The translations under genes were made by a program, and so were the position numbers. Positions 49,868 through 62,100 of a stretch of 64,000 nucleotides of DNA are shown piece by piece. The stretch is taken from the NCBI RefSeq assembly GCF_019649055.1, contig NW_026570235.1, forward strand, positions 1,054,001 through 1,118,000, given 5' to 3'. Every line of letters starts with the position of its first letter. The first letter of the stretch is position 1. The DNA comes from Paramacrobiotus metropolitanus. Lineage: Eukaryota > Tardigrada > Eutardigrada > Parachela > Macrobiotidae. Under the pieces are notes generated by a model that saw only the letters and a program-made list of their open reading frames with translations, did not search any database and was not told the origin of the DNA.

Positions 49868-51088
49868 GTTAATATTTCCTTGGCTTGTGGATGCCTCTAC
49901 GGATTTCGTTCCAAGCGTGGATTGCTGTATTAAATGATCTGCAGCCTTTGTTGCAGAAAAAATATACTAATAGAAAAGAAAATATTCGTGTGAACGTTTT
50001 CCGGACTATAGTCAAAGTGCTAAACAGCACTACGTGGCATGTTGAGATTAACGAATTGATGTAGTACCAGCACTGCAAATGCATTTATAAATTATAACTG
50101 ACTGCCTAGTATTGACCTTTTGTCCACCTGTGTAGCAGAAGCGGCGAAAACACTGGTGCGATTTTTTTTGTTACACTGATTTTAAACAAATTACGTACAG
50201 TATCATCGGAGAATGCAAACTGATAATGGGTTGCAACTGGGTGATAATTCACACCCACTCTTTGCAAAAGCTGCAAAAGTTGACAAAAGCGCCGGTTGTT
50301 AGCAAAACAAATGCTACATTCTTCACCTGGACAAATAAGACTGAAAGTAGGAAACATAATATTATAATTATGCAAAATCTGAATGCACAACACAGGCGTT
50401 ACATACCACCCTACCTAACAACGTATATTATATTAATTTCAATAAAGGTCACAGATTACGCTATGCCAACTGAACTGATTATAATAGCGCATGGTTAATC
50501 TAAAAATAATTACAGTAAAATAGTACAATTTCATTATCCATCAGTCAGGTCCGGTGGTGACTTTGCCATTCTTGCTGACTAATTTACTGCAGTATGACTG
50601 TTCCGATCCTAACGGTTTTAGCAAAACCTTATTTCTTTCCACTTCTGTTATTACAGATTTTATTCGTGTAGTATAAATGTATTTCTGAAGAACCGAATAC
50701 GCAACACTTTATTCCTTACGCCAACGAAACTGCAAGTTTGCATAACAAAATTGATCAGGAGTATAAGCAAATTTCACAGCACCACTGGGATTATTATGTA
50801 CCTCTGCTGAATTAGCCTTATAATTATTAGCAAATACACGATGTGCGGCCCTTCGCGGTATTAAATTGTGTACCACAACTGACACTTATTGCTTTCACAA
50901 AACATCCACAGCATTATATCACTGCACAGGAAAAATTATTACTTCAAACAGTATGGTTGAAAAAATGTATTAAGAATTTATGGTACGCATACTGCAATTA
51001 CTTTCATAACAAATTTGTAGGTACAAAGTAGTAGAAAACCAGCATCAGAAGGCTTTTCTTCCATCGTGAAGTGCAGGCTTGTGCGGTA
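49868..51088. other. Convergent intergenic DNA
   Basis: AT-rich; holds the 3' UTRs of the DHCR7-like gene and the secreted-protein gene. No coding exon recognised. Confidence 0.4.
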
Positions 51089-54000
51089 TTATTCATTTAT
51101 TCGGTCTTCCACCAGCGCGTGCTTTACACTAATAATATATCCCGGATAAACAAAGGTATTCATCAGGGATTCGAAGCACGCTTCTACTGTGACCAACTGC
51201 AAAAACAAAAATAGACAATAGAAGTACACATTTAAGTAAGTACCCATCTAATTTTTCAACCAGCACCACACCTAAAAGCTTCAACTGAATGCTTATACAA
51301 AATATATATTATGCAATTGCGTTATTAGTATTTACACGTCTAATAAAGCAAATTTAATAAAGAGAAACAAAGTATTGGTGAGTCTACGTATAAAGAGTAA
51401 CGTATATTCCGTACAGTACCTAATTTAACCATTGTACAAAGATATACAAATTTATGAAAGTTTTTCGTATACATAGCCATCCCATACTGTAATAACTAAG
51501 AGTACAATGTTGTGCAGTTTTGCAAAATTATTAAATGTTTTAACCTATGCTCGTAATTTACCGACGCGATGCAGACGTGAGGACTTTTACATTAAAAATC
51601 ATAAGCATGCATACAATGACGCATAATTAATTATGGTTAATTTTCTGCGGCCTTCCTATCATGAAGTACTGTACATACTGCAAGAATTATCAGTTTTCTG
51701 TTACTGCTAGTTTTCTACTTTTGCGCTTAATAATTTCCGTTTCAGCTTAGAGATCATAAATAAATCTGTACATTACGGTAGTTGGTGCGAACTTACACGG
51801 CCTTTGCTATCCTTGACGACAACGTTCCACACTCCATCCGGTGATTTGGGCCACGGGCCAACTTGCACAATTTCACCGCAGTCTTCGCTCCTGTCATCGG
51901 GACTGTTAATACTTATCAAAAAGGGATTGATCTTTGATTTAGGATGCTTGTCACGGAACATGGCCGATGCCTGGTACAGAGCATCGGAAATCGACATCTG
52001 CGGACGTAACGACACCGTAACACTGTACTCTTCCCCTTCCTTGTCGTAGACTTTCACGAACACCTGCAGCTGAAAACCACCGTACAGCACAGTGCTACTT
52101 GTAAGGGCGCCCTGTACGCAAACTGATGTAACAAATAAAACATATATTGAATAAAAATTAAAAAATTACTGTTTTCACAAAATAAATTATCATGCTACTG
52201 CTACAAGAGCGGAGCAGTTTGCTAAGGCTACCTAAAATCAGTATGTTAGCTGTAACGGTAGCTCAACCGATTCCAGGTATACGGTACATACAGCACGAGT
52301 AGGTGTTATTACAGCATTGTAACTACATCCGAATTATGATTTTTACCGGACGCAAAGCCAGTCGTGTTCCCGGTATTTTGTTGGTGAATCCTCCTGGTCC
52401 GCGGCGAACAGCAAAGGTCGTGTCAAACGGTTTCGTATTCCAGGGCAGTCCATACGATGCGAAGGGTCCGGTCGGCAGTTGACCGGTGTCCCAGCCGGCA
52501 ATACTCAGCGACGGCAGCATCAGCTCGGGACCAATGCGTGCAATGGATCGCCGGCCGCGGAACAGCCGGAAGAGCGACGACCCCGAATGTGCCGGCCACA
52601 TGCACTGCGCATCGGGAGCGCATGTTGATGAAACACGCAAATGGCTTAAACGATTCCATCCCTGTGAACAAAACACACCTTGCTCACCACTCCCGGTCAT
52701 TCATAAAGCTGGTGTTGATACCAATCTACTGACAGCCAAAATTCGCAAAAACTTAGTTCATTTTTCAGATAAGTAATTTATGACCTTGCATTTCTCATGT
52801 AAAATTATTCATTTTTAAAATTATTCCAATCAATGAAGTGGATTCTTCAGCATCTGCAGTGCTATCTGCCTAATTGCAGTGTTTCATCCCACAGCCCAAA
52901 TATTTACCTTTGCAACCGGAAGTAAATTAGCTATCATAACAAGACTACTGAGGAAGGTAGTACTCTGCTCCGTATCGATTGGCTGTCGCCCTGGTCTGTT
53001 AGTTGGTGGGTTGGGTGTTTATACAGATTTTCACCTTTGGGAAGTTTTTATAAAAATACACCCGACCGGAACAAACACATGTCTCCGGGCGCCTGTTATC
53101 AGATACGCTTGGGAGCCATCCATCCTTGTTAGTGATACCTTTTTTAGCAGCACTTAATCAACTGATACAGCATGTAAACTAATTTGTAATTATCCGTAAT
53201 ACTGTCCCGGATGTGTACTTTGTCGATGAGTGACCGGACGAAGTAAGGCACCCTGACGAAAATTGTGTTAAAACAACTGGCCTGCTGCGACACATGTAGT
53301 GAGTTTCGAAATCATCCACTATCTAAAATAATGTTTCCAGTTCTTCCATAACTCGTGCCCCTTAAGTTTTTGTATACTTATTAGCGGTGCCGTATGATGT
53401 TTTAGACAGTGCTAACTGGTTCATTGCCGACTCCAAAAGTGATCGAAAGCTTAAAGCTTGCGATACTTTCTCACTATGCACCGCGTTTTTGTTTTCCTTG
53501 ATTGTGCAAATCTGGTAATATTTTGCATTGAATCAGTTTACACTGTTCATGTTGAGATATAAGTAAAACACATAAGATGCAGTAGAAAGTGGTTCACACT
53601 GGTCAGTTCTCACGAAGATTGCAGCTTCTGGTAGGCCTGCAGTCCTACATATACCTAGCTGCTCATAAAATCCAGAATTAAAATTAATTAATTGTACTGG
53701 ACATGACAGCTTATGTTTATTTATTTTATAACGAATCAGGAAACAGGAATGCACATATTACTGTTCCGAAGGCGCTAACATATCAAGACTTGCAATAACC
53801 ATCTTAATGGAAAAGCATTATTGCACTACAAAATGCAGCCCAAAAGTGACAAAATATCATTAAGGGGATCCCTATGAGATGAAAGTGGGTCTGGCAAAAC
53901 ATGAATAGGTTAAAAACAACTGGAAGATCATTGTTTCCATTGTTCTGACTGCATGCGCAAAGGGTTTGGCTACACAATGGTGTATTGCGATCTTGTCTAC

Positions 54001-55023
54001 ACTCTCTCTGGACAGAGCTATTCAAGAAACAAAGGAAAAACTTTGAATTCAAAAGTCGAATGAGAAAGTTTTTTCAAATTACAAAGTAGATGTGATACAC
54101 ATCATTGGATGTGTTTTAGCCTAGAAAGCTTATATTCTCCAACATGCTAATAAAAAATGCTGTTAGTTTACAAAATCGAGAAAACACTTTTGAAAAGTGT
54201 TTTTTGAGTTTATTCAAACATGCCTTATTGGACTATGGCAGTGTCTCGGTATATAAGCTTTCTAGAAAATAACACATTATCTGATGCCCATTTGGAAAGT
54301 GTAGCAAGTTTTACAATGGAGTTATCGATTTTTAAAGCCATTTCACAAGTTTTGGAAAACGGCAGCTGAATGAAAGGCTTGCTGATTGACCGGCAGCAAT
54401 GTGTGGCAGAGCCGGCTACCCAAGCCCGCGTTTTGCAGGATAGAGATCAGACAGAGCATAGCTAGAGAGGGAAGAATCAGCTTGGCTCCGGCCACAGGAC
54501 AGCATGAGGCGTTCTGTTCTGCTGTCCAGGTCTATCTGCCATGCGGCTGGCCATGGCTAGCCGATAACATCATTGCACTTACTTCGCCTATGCTGACCCG
54601 GTCTTGTTTTTTTACTAATAACTTATGATCGCAATACAATATATCCCATCGAGACATACTATTTGAAAGCCCGAAAAATTTCCTACAAGCTGATGTTAAT
54701 ACCGATAACCCATTTATATGAAAGTTATCTCATAGTGATCCCCTTAAATCTTCAAGTGACAATGTCAAAGGTCATGAATATGCAGAAAGCATTGAGCTGC
54801 TTCCCAATAATATTCCGCAGAAATAACTGAAATTTTAAACAATAAACTAAACTGTTAAATCTTGACCAGTAGAGCAAACTGAGCGCACTAAATCAAAGTA
54901 CATTCTTACCAAAGCGTTCCCATCGTCTGTAGTACGAATATGAAATGCCGGGCGAAACGGTAGACCAGAAGTCAGCGTGGAAGCCTGCAGTGCGAAGACA
55001 ACAAACGATGGAATTAATAGCAT
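51089..55023 (-). CDS. Putative secreted protein, unknown family
   Basis: Candidate exons 55023-54910, 52661-52347, 52111-51797 and 51196-51089 all begin and end in phase 0 and join to about 283 residues. The start MLLIPSFVVFALQASTLTSG is a good signal peptide. The third exon encodes a globular-looking domain: QLQVFVKVYDKEGEEYSVTV, SISDALYQASAMFRDKHP, NPFLISINSPDD, GVWNVVVKDSKGR. The pattern (beta strand, helix, strands, Trp) loosely recalls the DUF4430/transcobalamin C-terminal domain, but I could not establish this. Exons 2-4 are well supported by splice sites and frame. The link of exon 1 across the 2.2-kb intron, which contains a transposon, is inferred, and a further exon near 53,050-53,150 is possible. 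Confidence 0.5.
53864..54743. mobile_element. 880-bp piggyBac-like non-autonomous element
   Basis: TTAA occurs immediately outside both ends (53860-53863 and 54744-54747), the piggyBac target duplication. The inverted termini read GGGGATCCCTATGAGAT and GGGGATCACTATGAGAT, one mismatch in 17. Inside there is a second, imperfect inverted repeat (CTAGAAAGCTTATAT near 54122-54136 and its complement near 54250-54265) around an AACACTTTTGAAAAGTGTT palindrome. No transposase frame is present, so the element depends on a transposase elsewhere. It sits in an intron of the putative secreted-protein gene. Confidence 0.72.
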
Positions 55024-56182
55024 TGTCGCTTTTCTGGATAAAGTCGGTATGTTTTGTTTAACCCTACATGTTGTTCGAGGCAGAACAACAACTTTAACAA
55101 AGCGATGTAACAGAGAGCGTTTCACACAGTATTTACATGGATGCGGATAAGAAGCCGTTTCCTGCACAGTGACGGCTTTATACGATTTACATCACGTCTG
55201 TACTTATGTACGTATGTGGGTGCTGTATGATAGCGCCGGTTAGCTGTTCCAGACCGAAACCCAGCTAATGCCCCCGGCCCAGACCGGAAGTACAAGTTTG
55301 TTTGCGGTATCCCAATCCATTAATCTTCTGTGTATTCGCGTTAAAAAGTGAGAGAGGGAGCCCATTACGTCGCAAATTTCTCCCCAAACTGTAGCACATC
55401 GCATGCTGCCAACTAGTGCGCACAAAGTTTGACGTTGGTCACTTGAGTCCTGTCAATCGCAACTACGCCCGTAAGTCAGTGACGCTGACAACACCGCCCG
55501 GAAATTTATTTATGAGAAGGGCGTTGTTTGGTCTATTCTTTTAGCACAAATACAAAACACGCATTCGACAGCCCCGTGTTAAACTCGTACGGCAGCCTTC
55601 AGGATCGTTTCCGGTCAATCACAATTTCCCCAATGCGAAAAATTATCGCACCAAAAATAGCACAAACATGCGTGCTATTTGCCGCTTTGGGATTTTCTCA
55701 CGGCAATGCCGTATCTCCAGTAATTATCATTATCACCGTGGTCACTACCACTCTTTTTTTTAGCGAAATCTGGTTTAATATAATTTTCTGACGGGAAAAA
55801 CTGGGAAAAACAGTACTTGCCAGGAGACGCCCTTACGCATTGCTTACCCTTTCAGAACTGTTTAATGTGTACGAGTACTGATTATCAATGCCGATCCCAA
55901 CAAACATTATTATACAACAAAGTAATTCTTTTTCTGCATAATAGTCCTCATATGAAGAAAGTGATAGCATAGGAAACAGGCTATTAATAAGAATACATTT
56001 ACAGTGAACAGCATCAGAGGCGTATCAAAAGGAAACTTCTGTACAGTAAAAGGCAACCATGTGGATACAAAATAGAGAATCCATTCCAACTATACAATCA
56101 AAGACAAAAACTCACTCCAGTTCCAATCAGCAAAATCACTCACAAAATCATAATGGCCAACCAACGAGATCGCTGCCTTCGC
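55024..56182. other. Intergenic upstream of secreted-protein gene
   Basis: No exon supported. Contains the presumed promoter of the gene starting at 55023 and the 3' UTR of the array gene ending at 56183. Confidence 0.4.
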
Positions 56183-59100
56183 TCACTTGGATTGTTTTGA
56201 AGTCTCGGACATGCGCTTGATGACGTCGAGAATAGGTGTGCTGTTAAGATCCACCACATTCGATGCCGGCTGCTTCCTACTGCGTGTGGCATAACGCGCT
56301 CCTTCAGGTGGCGGCACTAATTCTACACTGACCTTGAAAGCTTTCTTCGTATTACCCGACGAGTCCGGAGCCTTGCGTTTGGATCCCGACGTTTTGCCGG
56401 TGGACGAGTCAGCCGGTGACTGCGTGGTCCTGACCGGTTGATCCGGCTTGAACAAATCATTCACAGCCGATTCAAAGACCTTCACACTGTTGTCAAAGCT
56501 AACCGATTTACGCTTTCGTCCAGCCGTCGCCGATGTGGGCTTGTACTCCTCGTCGTCCTCGTCGGACGGCGGTGAATTGGGTTCAGAGAATTCAGGCGAT
56601 TCATCTTTCGACTTGCCACCGCGATGTGTTGCTGAACGAACAACGCCGGTACCGCTGTTCGCAGCCGGTATACGCTTACGCGTTCGCGCCGTGGGTGTTT
56701 TGTAATCGTTCTCGTCCTCGGGCGAGAGAGATCGTTTCCGGAAAGTCACGACACCGCCCATAAATGCCTCCGCGTCCGCCATGATTTGTTCTGTCGGTCA
56801 AAATCAGAATCAACTTAATTACTTGAAATGACAAGAACAAAATTCATAACTAATATATTAACAATACACCATGAACATTCCCAAGCATGTTATAACAAAA
56901 ACAAACAAACACTTGGCAACAACATGCCCATACAACCATACCGTTCACAAAATTTTAACTGACCTTTTGAGCGTTCTCCAGAGAACAACAGATGCTCCCG
57001 ATCAAGATATCTGGGTCTTTTGCTCATGCCGTACTCTCTAGCTGCTTTCTCACGCTCTTCCGCGCTAAACAAATCGGGATACATTTCACTTTTTCGCAAA
57101 GACTTCGGCGCTGGCGGAAGCTACAAAACCGCTGTTGTATCATCACGTCCAAAAGGATATACATACATACACCGGCACATTCACCGTATGGGCAATTAAT
57201 TAACAGTAAGTACTTTTGGTGCAGAGTTTTTGATTCGTTCCATCTGGATAGCCTGGATTACCCTTTCCCGTTTTAGCTTTTCCATTTCAACTCTTTCCTG
57301 ACGAATCTCTTCCAGTATACGTGCTTTTTCCTCCATGTTCTTCTGCTTTTTCATCAACAGAAATTCTTGCAGCCCAGACATCTCCGCGTCCAGGGAGTTT
57401 TCATTTGATTTCGACTTAGCTAAAAATATAGCACAACATCGGTGAAACGCTCAGTAATAAATACATTCCACCATAAAGAGAAAACCCACAATCGCAGTGT
57501 TACAATGAATGATACTTTTTGCAATACTTACCCCAATCGTTGGTAGATTTAGATGGTGACGTCGCATTATTCCATCCACTGTCACCACTAGCTGCAACCG
57601 GAACGTACATAAATAAATTATTATAAAAAATTAAAATTCAGCAATCAAATTCGCCATACGGGCAGAGTCATCCCAGCCGCCACCAGAACCCGCAGCAGCA
57701 GATTTATTGTCAGAATTCTCCCAACCGGACGATGCGGCAGTTGAAACAGCAGTACCACCAGCGGATTCACCCCAACCCGACGCATCATTATCAGTAGAGG
57801 GCTTGGGAGCAGAATCCCAACCAGAATCATCCTGTAATATACCATATCCCGTCAAGAGGATGACTGGCTTATACAATCAATTACCATTTTACTCCGTTAT
57901 CAGATCATCAAAAATCTCACCGGCTTGAACATAGCAGAAGGCGTAGAAGAAGCAGCCCCATTACCAGGGCAGTTATTAGCCCGATGTCCAGGCTGGTGGC
58001 ATTTGAAGCAATTCGATCCCCCACCTCTCGCTCCAGCTCCAGGAGTACTGTTTGCGCCACCTGCACGCGGTCGTGCCCAACTAATCCGCAAGCGCGAACC
58101 ATCAATATCCCTAACGAGAACATAATCAATGAACACCCCTCAAACTTCCAAGTAAATATAAACTGCAAAAACGACATACTTTCCCCCTAGTTCAGTCGCC
58201 GCTTTCTCACATTCGGCTACCGTTTCCATTGTGACGAAAGCGAACTTTCCCTTCTCGCCGTCTTTGACAAATGTGTCTTTCACGGTTCCGCATGATCCAA
58301 ATACAGATTTCAAGCGCTCGGCATCAACAGACGGAGCTACAAAAACATACAGTTTACCGTTGACAAAATCCAGCCAGGCTGGGACAAAAACACAGAAATA
58401 CGTACCGACACAAAAGACGCTTAATTTAAAGCCACCGTGTCTGTCATCCGGACAGGGTTCGCCAGTAAGTCTGAAAAGATCTACCAGTTGAGCAAGACGA
58501 GTAAATTCATGTCCAAAAATCATTGTTCAACAATTACCCCATGCTTCGATTGCGCCCAGCAATGTCCGAGCTATTAACACTGCTCTCCCCCGCAGTGGAT
58601 GTGTGTGAGTCTGATCCCCAGCTCTGACCGACACTGCCACCTAAAACATAGAAAATTTCAAATAATAAAAATCAATCCATCACCCGGCGAAATACGACAT
58701 ACCCGTAGGCTCGCCCCAGCCACCATCAGAACTAACGGCAGCAGATTGATCGCCAGACGGAGGAGCACCCCATCCAGACGACATGCTATCGGTAGACGGT
58801 GCAGCGGTAGCATTTGCCGACTCGCCCCAGCCAGATGAATTTTCAGTAGGTGCAGACGTCGGAGCGGAATCCCAGCCAGCATCATCCTGCACCAATCGAC
58901 ATCAAGTAACGAATAATTTAGCACCAATCATTATTCAATGTACCGTTTTGGCCGAAGGCGAGGAAGAATCAGCCGCACCAGGACAGTTGTTTGCCCGATG
59001 TCCAGGCTGGTTGCATTTAAAGCAGTTGGATCCACCTCCTCTCGCGCCCGGAGCGCCGTTGCCGCCGCCAGGACGCGGTCGTGCCCAACTAATTCTCAAT

Positions 59101-62100
59101 CGCGAACCGTCGATATCTCTAACGAGAATACAACTGTTAAAAAAATGCAATTTAAGTTTAATATAAATACCACATACTTTCCACTCAACTCCGAAGCTGC
59201 TTTTTCGCATTCCGCTACTGCTTCCATTGTGACGAATCCGAACTTGCCTTTCTCTCCGTCTTTAACAAAAGCGTCTTTCACGGTTCCGTATGCTCCAAAA
59301 ACAGTCCTAAGGCGGTCGGCATCGACAGACGCAGCTACAATAGATTGGTAATAACTGCAAATGCCAGCCTGAGCGAAACAAAAGGCAAACATACCGATAC
59401 AAAAGACGCTTAACTTAAAACCACCGTGCCTATCATCTGGGCAAGGTTCGCCAACAAGCCTGAAATCTTGAGCATTTAAAAGAAGAGAACAATTCATAAA
59501 ACACGTCATAAAACATCGTTTAAAGACTTACCCCATGTTTCGATTGCGGCCAGCATTGTCTGACCTATAAACAGAACCTGCCGAAACAGACGCGTTGGAG
59601 TCCGATCCCCAGCTCTGACCGGCACTACCACCTGGAAAAAATTAATATTATATTGAATTTCCGCAACTCGGCAATGCTAAATATATGACATACCCGCAGA
59701 GTCTCCCCAGCCACCAGAACTATCGGCAGTAGCTTGATCGCCAGACGGTGGAGCACCCCATCCAGACGCCGTGCTATTATCAGTTGACGGAAGAGCAGCG
59801 GTAGTACTTGCAGAGTCGCCCCAGCCAGATGAATCTTCAGCAGGCACCGGATTGGGTTTGGGTACGGAATCCCAGCCAGAATCATCCTGCAACATCCCAT
59901 ATATCGTCAAGAGAATGACAGTCTCATAATCAATTACCATTTTAATTATTTATAAAATTGCCAGAGCATCTCACCGATGTGGAGCTAGCAGAAAGCGTCG
60001 AAAAAGCTGTGCCTGAACCAGGGCAGTTATTGGCCCGATGCCCAGGCTGCTGACATTTGAAACAATTCGACCCCCCACCCCTCGCTCCAGGAGTGCCGTT
60101 TGAGCCACCTGGACGCGGTCGCGCCCAACTAATCCGCAATCGAGAGCCATCGATATCTCTAAAGAGAACTTTATCAATAAAAACAATTTCAAAGTAAACA
60201 TCAACTGCAAAACGACATACTTTCCATTCAATTCCGAAGCCGCTTTTTCACATTCTGCTACTGTTTCCATTGTGACGAATCCGAACTTTCCCTTCTCGCC
60301 GTCTTTGACAAAAGCGTCTTTCACGGTTCCGCATGATCCAAAAACGGTTTTCAAGCGTTCGGCATCAACAGACGGCGCTATAAAAGTTTAATAACAAAAC
60401 ATTAACAATAAAACTCACAGGCGGGAATAAAAAGAAAATACACACCGATACAAAAGACGCTTAATTTGAAGCCACCGTGTCTATCATCAGGACAGGGTTC
60501 GCCAGTAAGTCTGAAATAATTTACCAAGACGAATAAATTCAATAAATTCACGCTCCAAAAATACTGTTTAACAGTTACCCCATGCTTCGATTGCGTCCAG
60601 CATTGTCTGACCTATTAACACCGCTATCCGAAGTGGACATGCTTGCGTTAGATCCCCAGCTCTGAACGGCACTGCCACCTAAAACATCGAAATTCTTTCA
60701 AAAAAATAAATTCAACAGCCGGCAATGTATGACATGCCCGTAGAGTCGCCCCAGCCACCATCAGAACTAACGGCAGAAGATTGATCGCCAGACGGAGGAT
60801 CACCCCATCCAGACGACATGCTTTCAGTAGACGGTGTAGCGGTAGTACTTGCGGAGTCGCCCCAGCCAGATGAGTTTTCAGTAGGTGCAGACTTCGAGCG
60901 GAATCCCAGCCAGCATCATCCTGCAACGTTCGAGGATCTCGTAAAAAATGTTTACCAGCATCAATCATTATTTAAGTATTCAAATGTTACCGCTTTGACT
61001 GAAGCCGAGGAAGCATCAGCCGCACCAGGGCAGTTGTTCGCCCGATGTCCAGGCTGGTTGCACTTAAAGCAGTTCGATCCACCTCCTCTAGCTCCCGGGG
61101 CGCCGTTACCGCCGCCAGGACGCGGTCTCGCCCAACTAATTCTTAATCGTGAACCGTCGATATCTCTATCCAGATCACAACGGTTAAGAAATGCAATTTA
61201 AATTTATCATAATATCACATACTTTCCACCCAACTCCGAAGCTGCTTTTTCGCATTCCACTACGGTTTCCATTGTGACGAATCCGAACTTGCCTTTCTCT
61301 CCGTCTTTAACAAAACCGTCTTTCAATGACTCCAGCATTTCCGATACTGCGCTCAGCATTTGAGACGGCAGCCAGAATGCTCTGATCGATACTGCCGAAG
61401 ATTTCGCCAACCACACAGCGCCAGGAGCTCAGCAGAGCAGCGTATCAGTCGCATCGAATCCAGCATTCATTGCTCCCTCAGCACGCAAGAAGCCGTGCGA
61501 GATGCCCTGTAGATACTACTGCAGAGTCATGAAGCGCTCGCTAGCAGAATTCAACCAGAATTGTAACCCCAGCCATTCGATTTTCATCGTACTCAGGAAT
61601 TCCAGAGGTAAGATTCGATAACCAGTTAGGAATGAATAACTGACTGCGGCCGTAGAAACAGCGCTTGGTCCAGGACAGTTATTCGCTCGATGTCCAGGCT
61701 GGTTGCATTTGAAACAACACGATCCACCGCTACCCGCTCCAGGAGTGCTGTTACTGCCACCAGGACGCGGTCGTGCCCACCCAATTCGCAACCGCGAACC
61801 ATCGATATCCCTAATGAGATTTTTATCAGGGAAGACCTTTCAAATCGATTGAACGAAACATTAACATCAAAACTGACATACTTTCCCCCCAGCTCAGCCG
61901 CTGCTTTTTCGCATTCGGCTACCGTTTCCATTGTGACGAAAGCGAACTTTCCCTTCTCGCCTTCTTTAACAAATGCGTCTTTTACGGTTCCGCATGATCC
62001 AAAAACAGATTTCAAGCGCTCGGCATCAACAGACGGCGCTATAAAAGTTAAATAATGAAAATTCCCAGTTACCACTCGCAAGCTGGAATAAAGAGGAAAA

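Noticed and set aside
56183-56782. Independent 199-codon gene starting MADAEAF
   Set aside because: The upstream exon ends in phase 1 and splices to 56790, reading EQIMADAEAF in frame; it is better explained as the last exon of the array gene.
61360-61620. Plus-strand open frame with dibasic sites resembling a peptide precursor
   Set aside because: No start codon context, signal peptide or known peptide motif; more likely chance openness in the rearranged segment.
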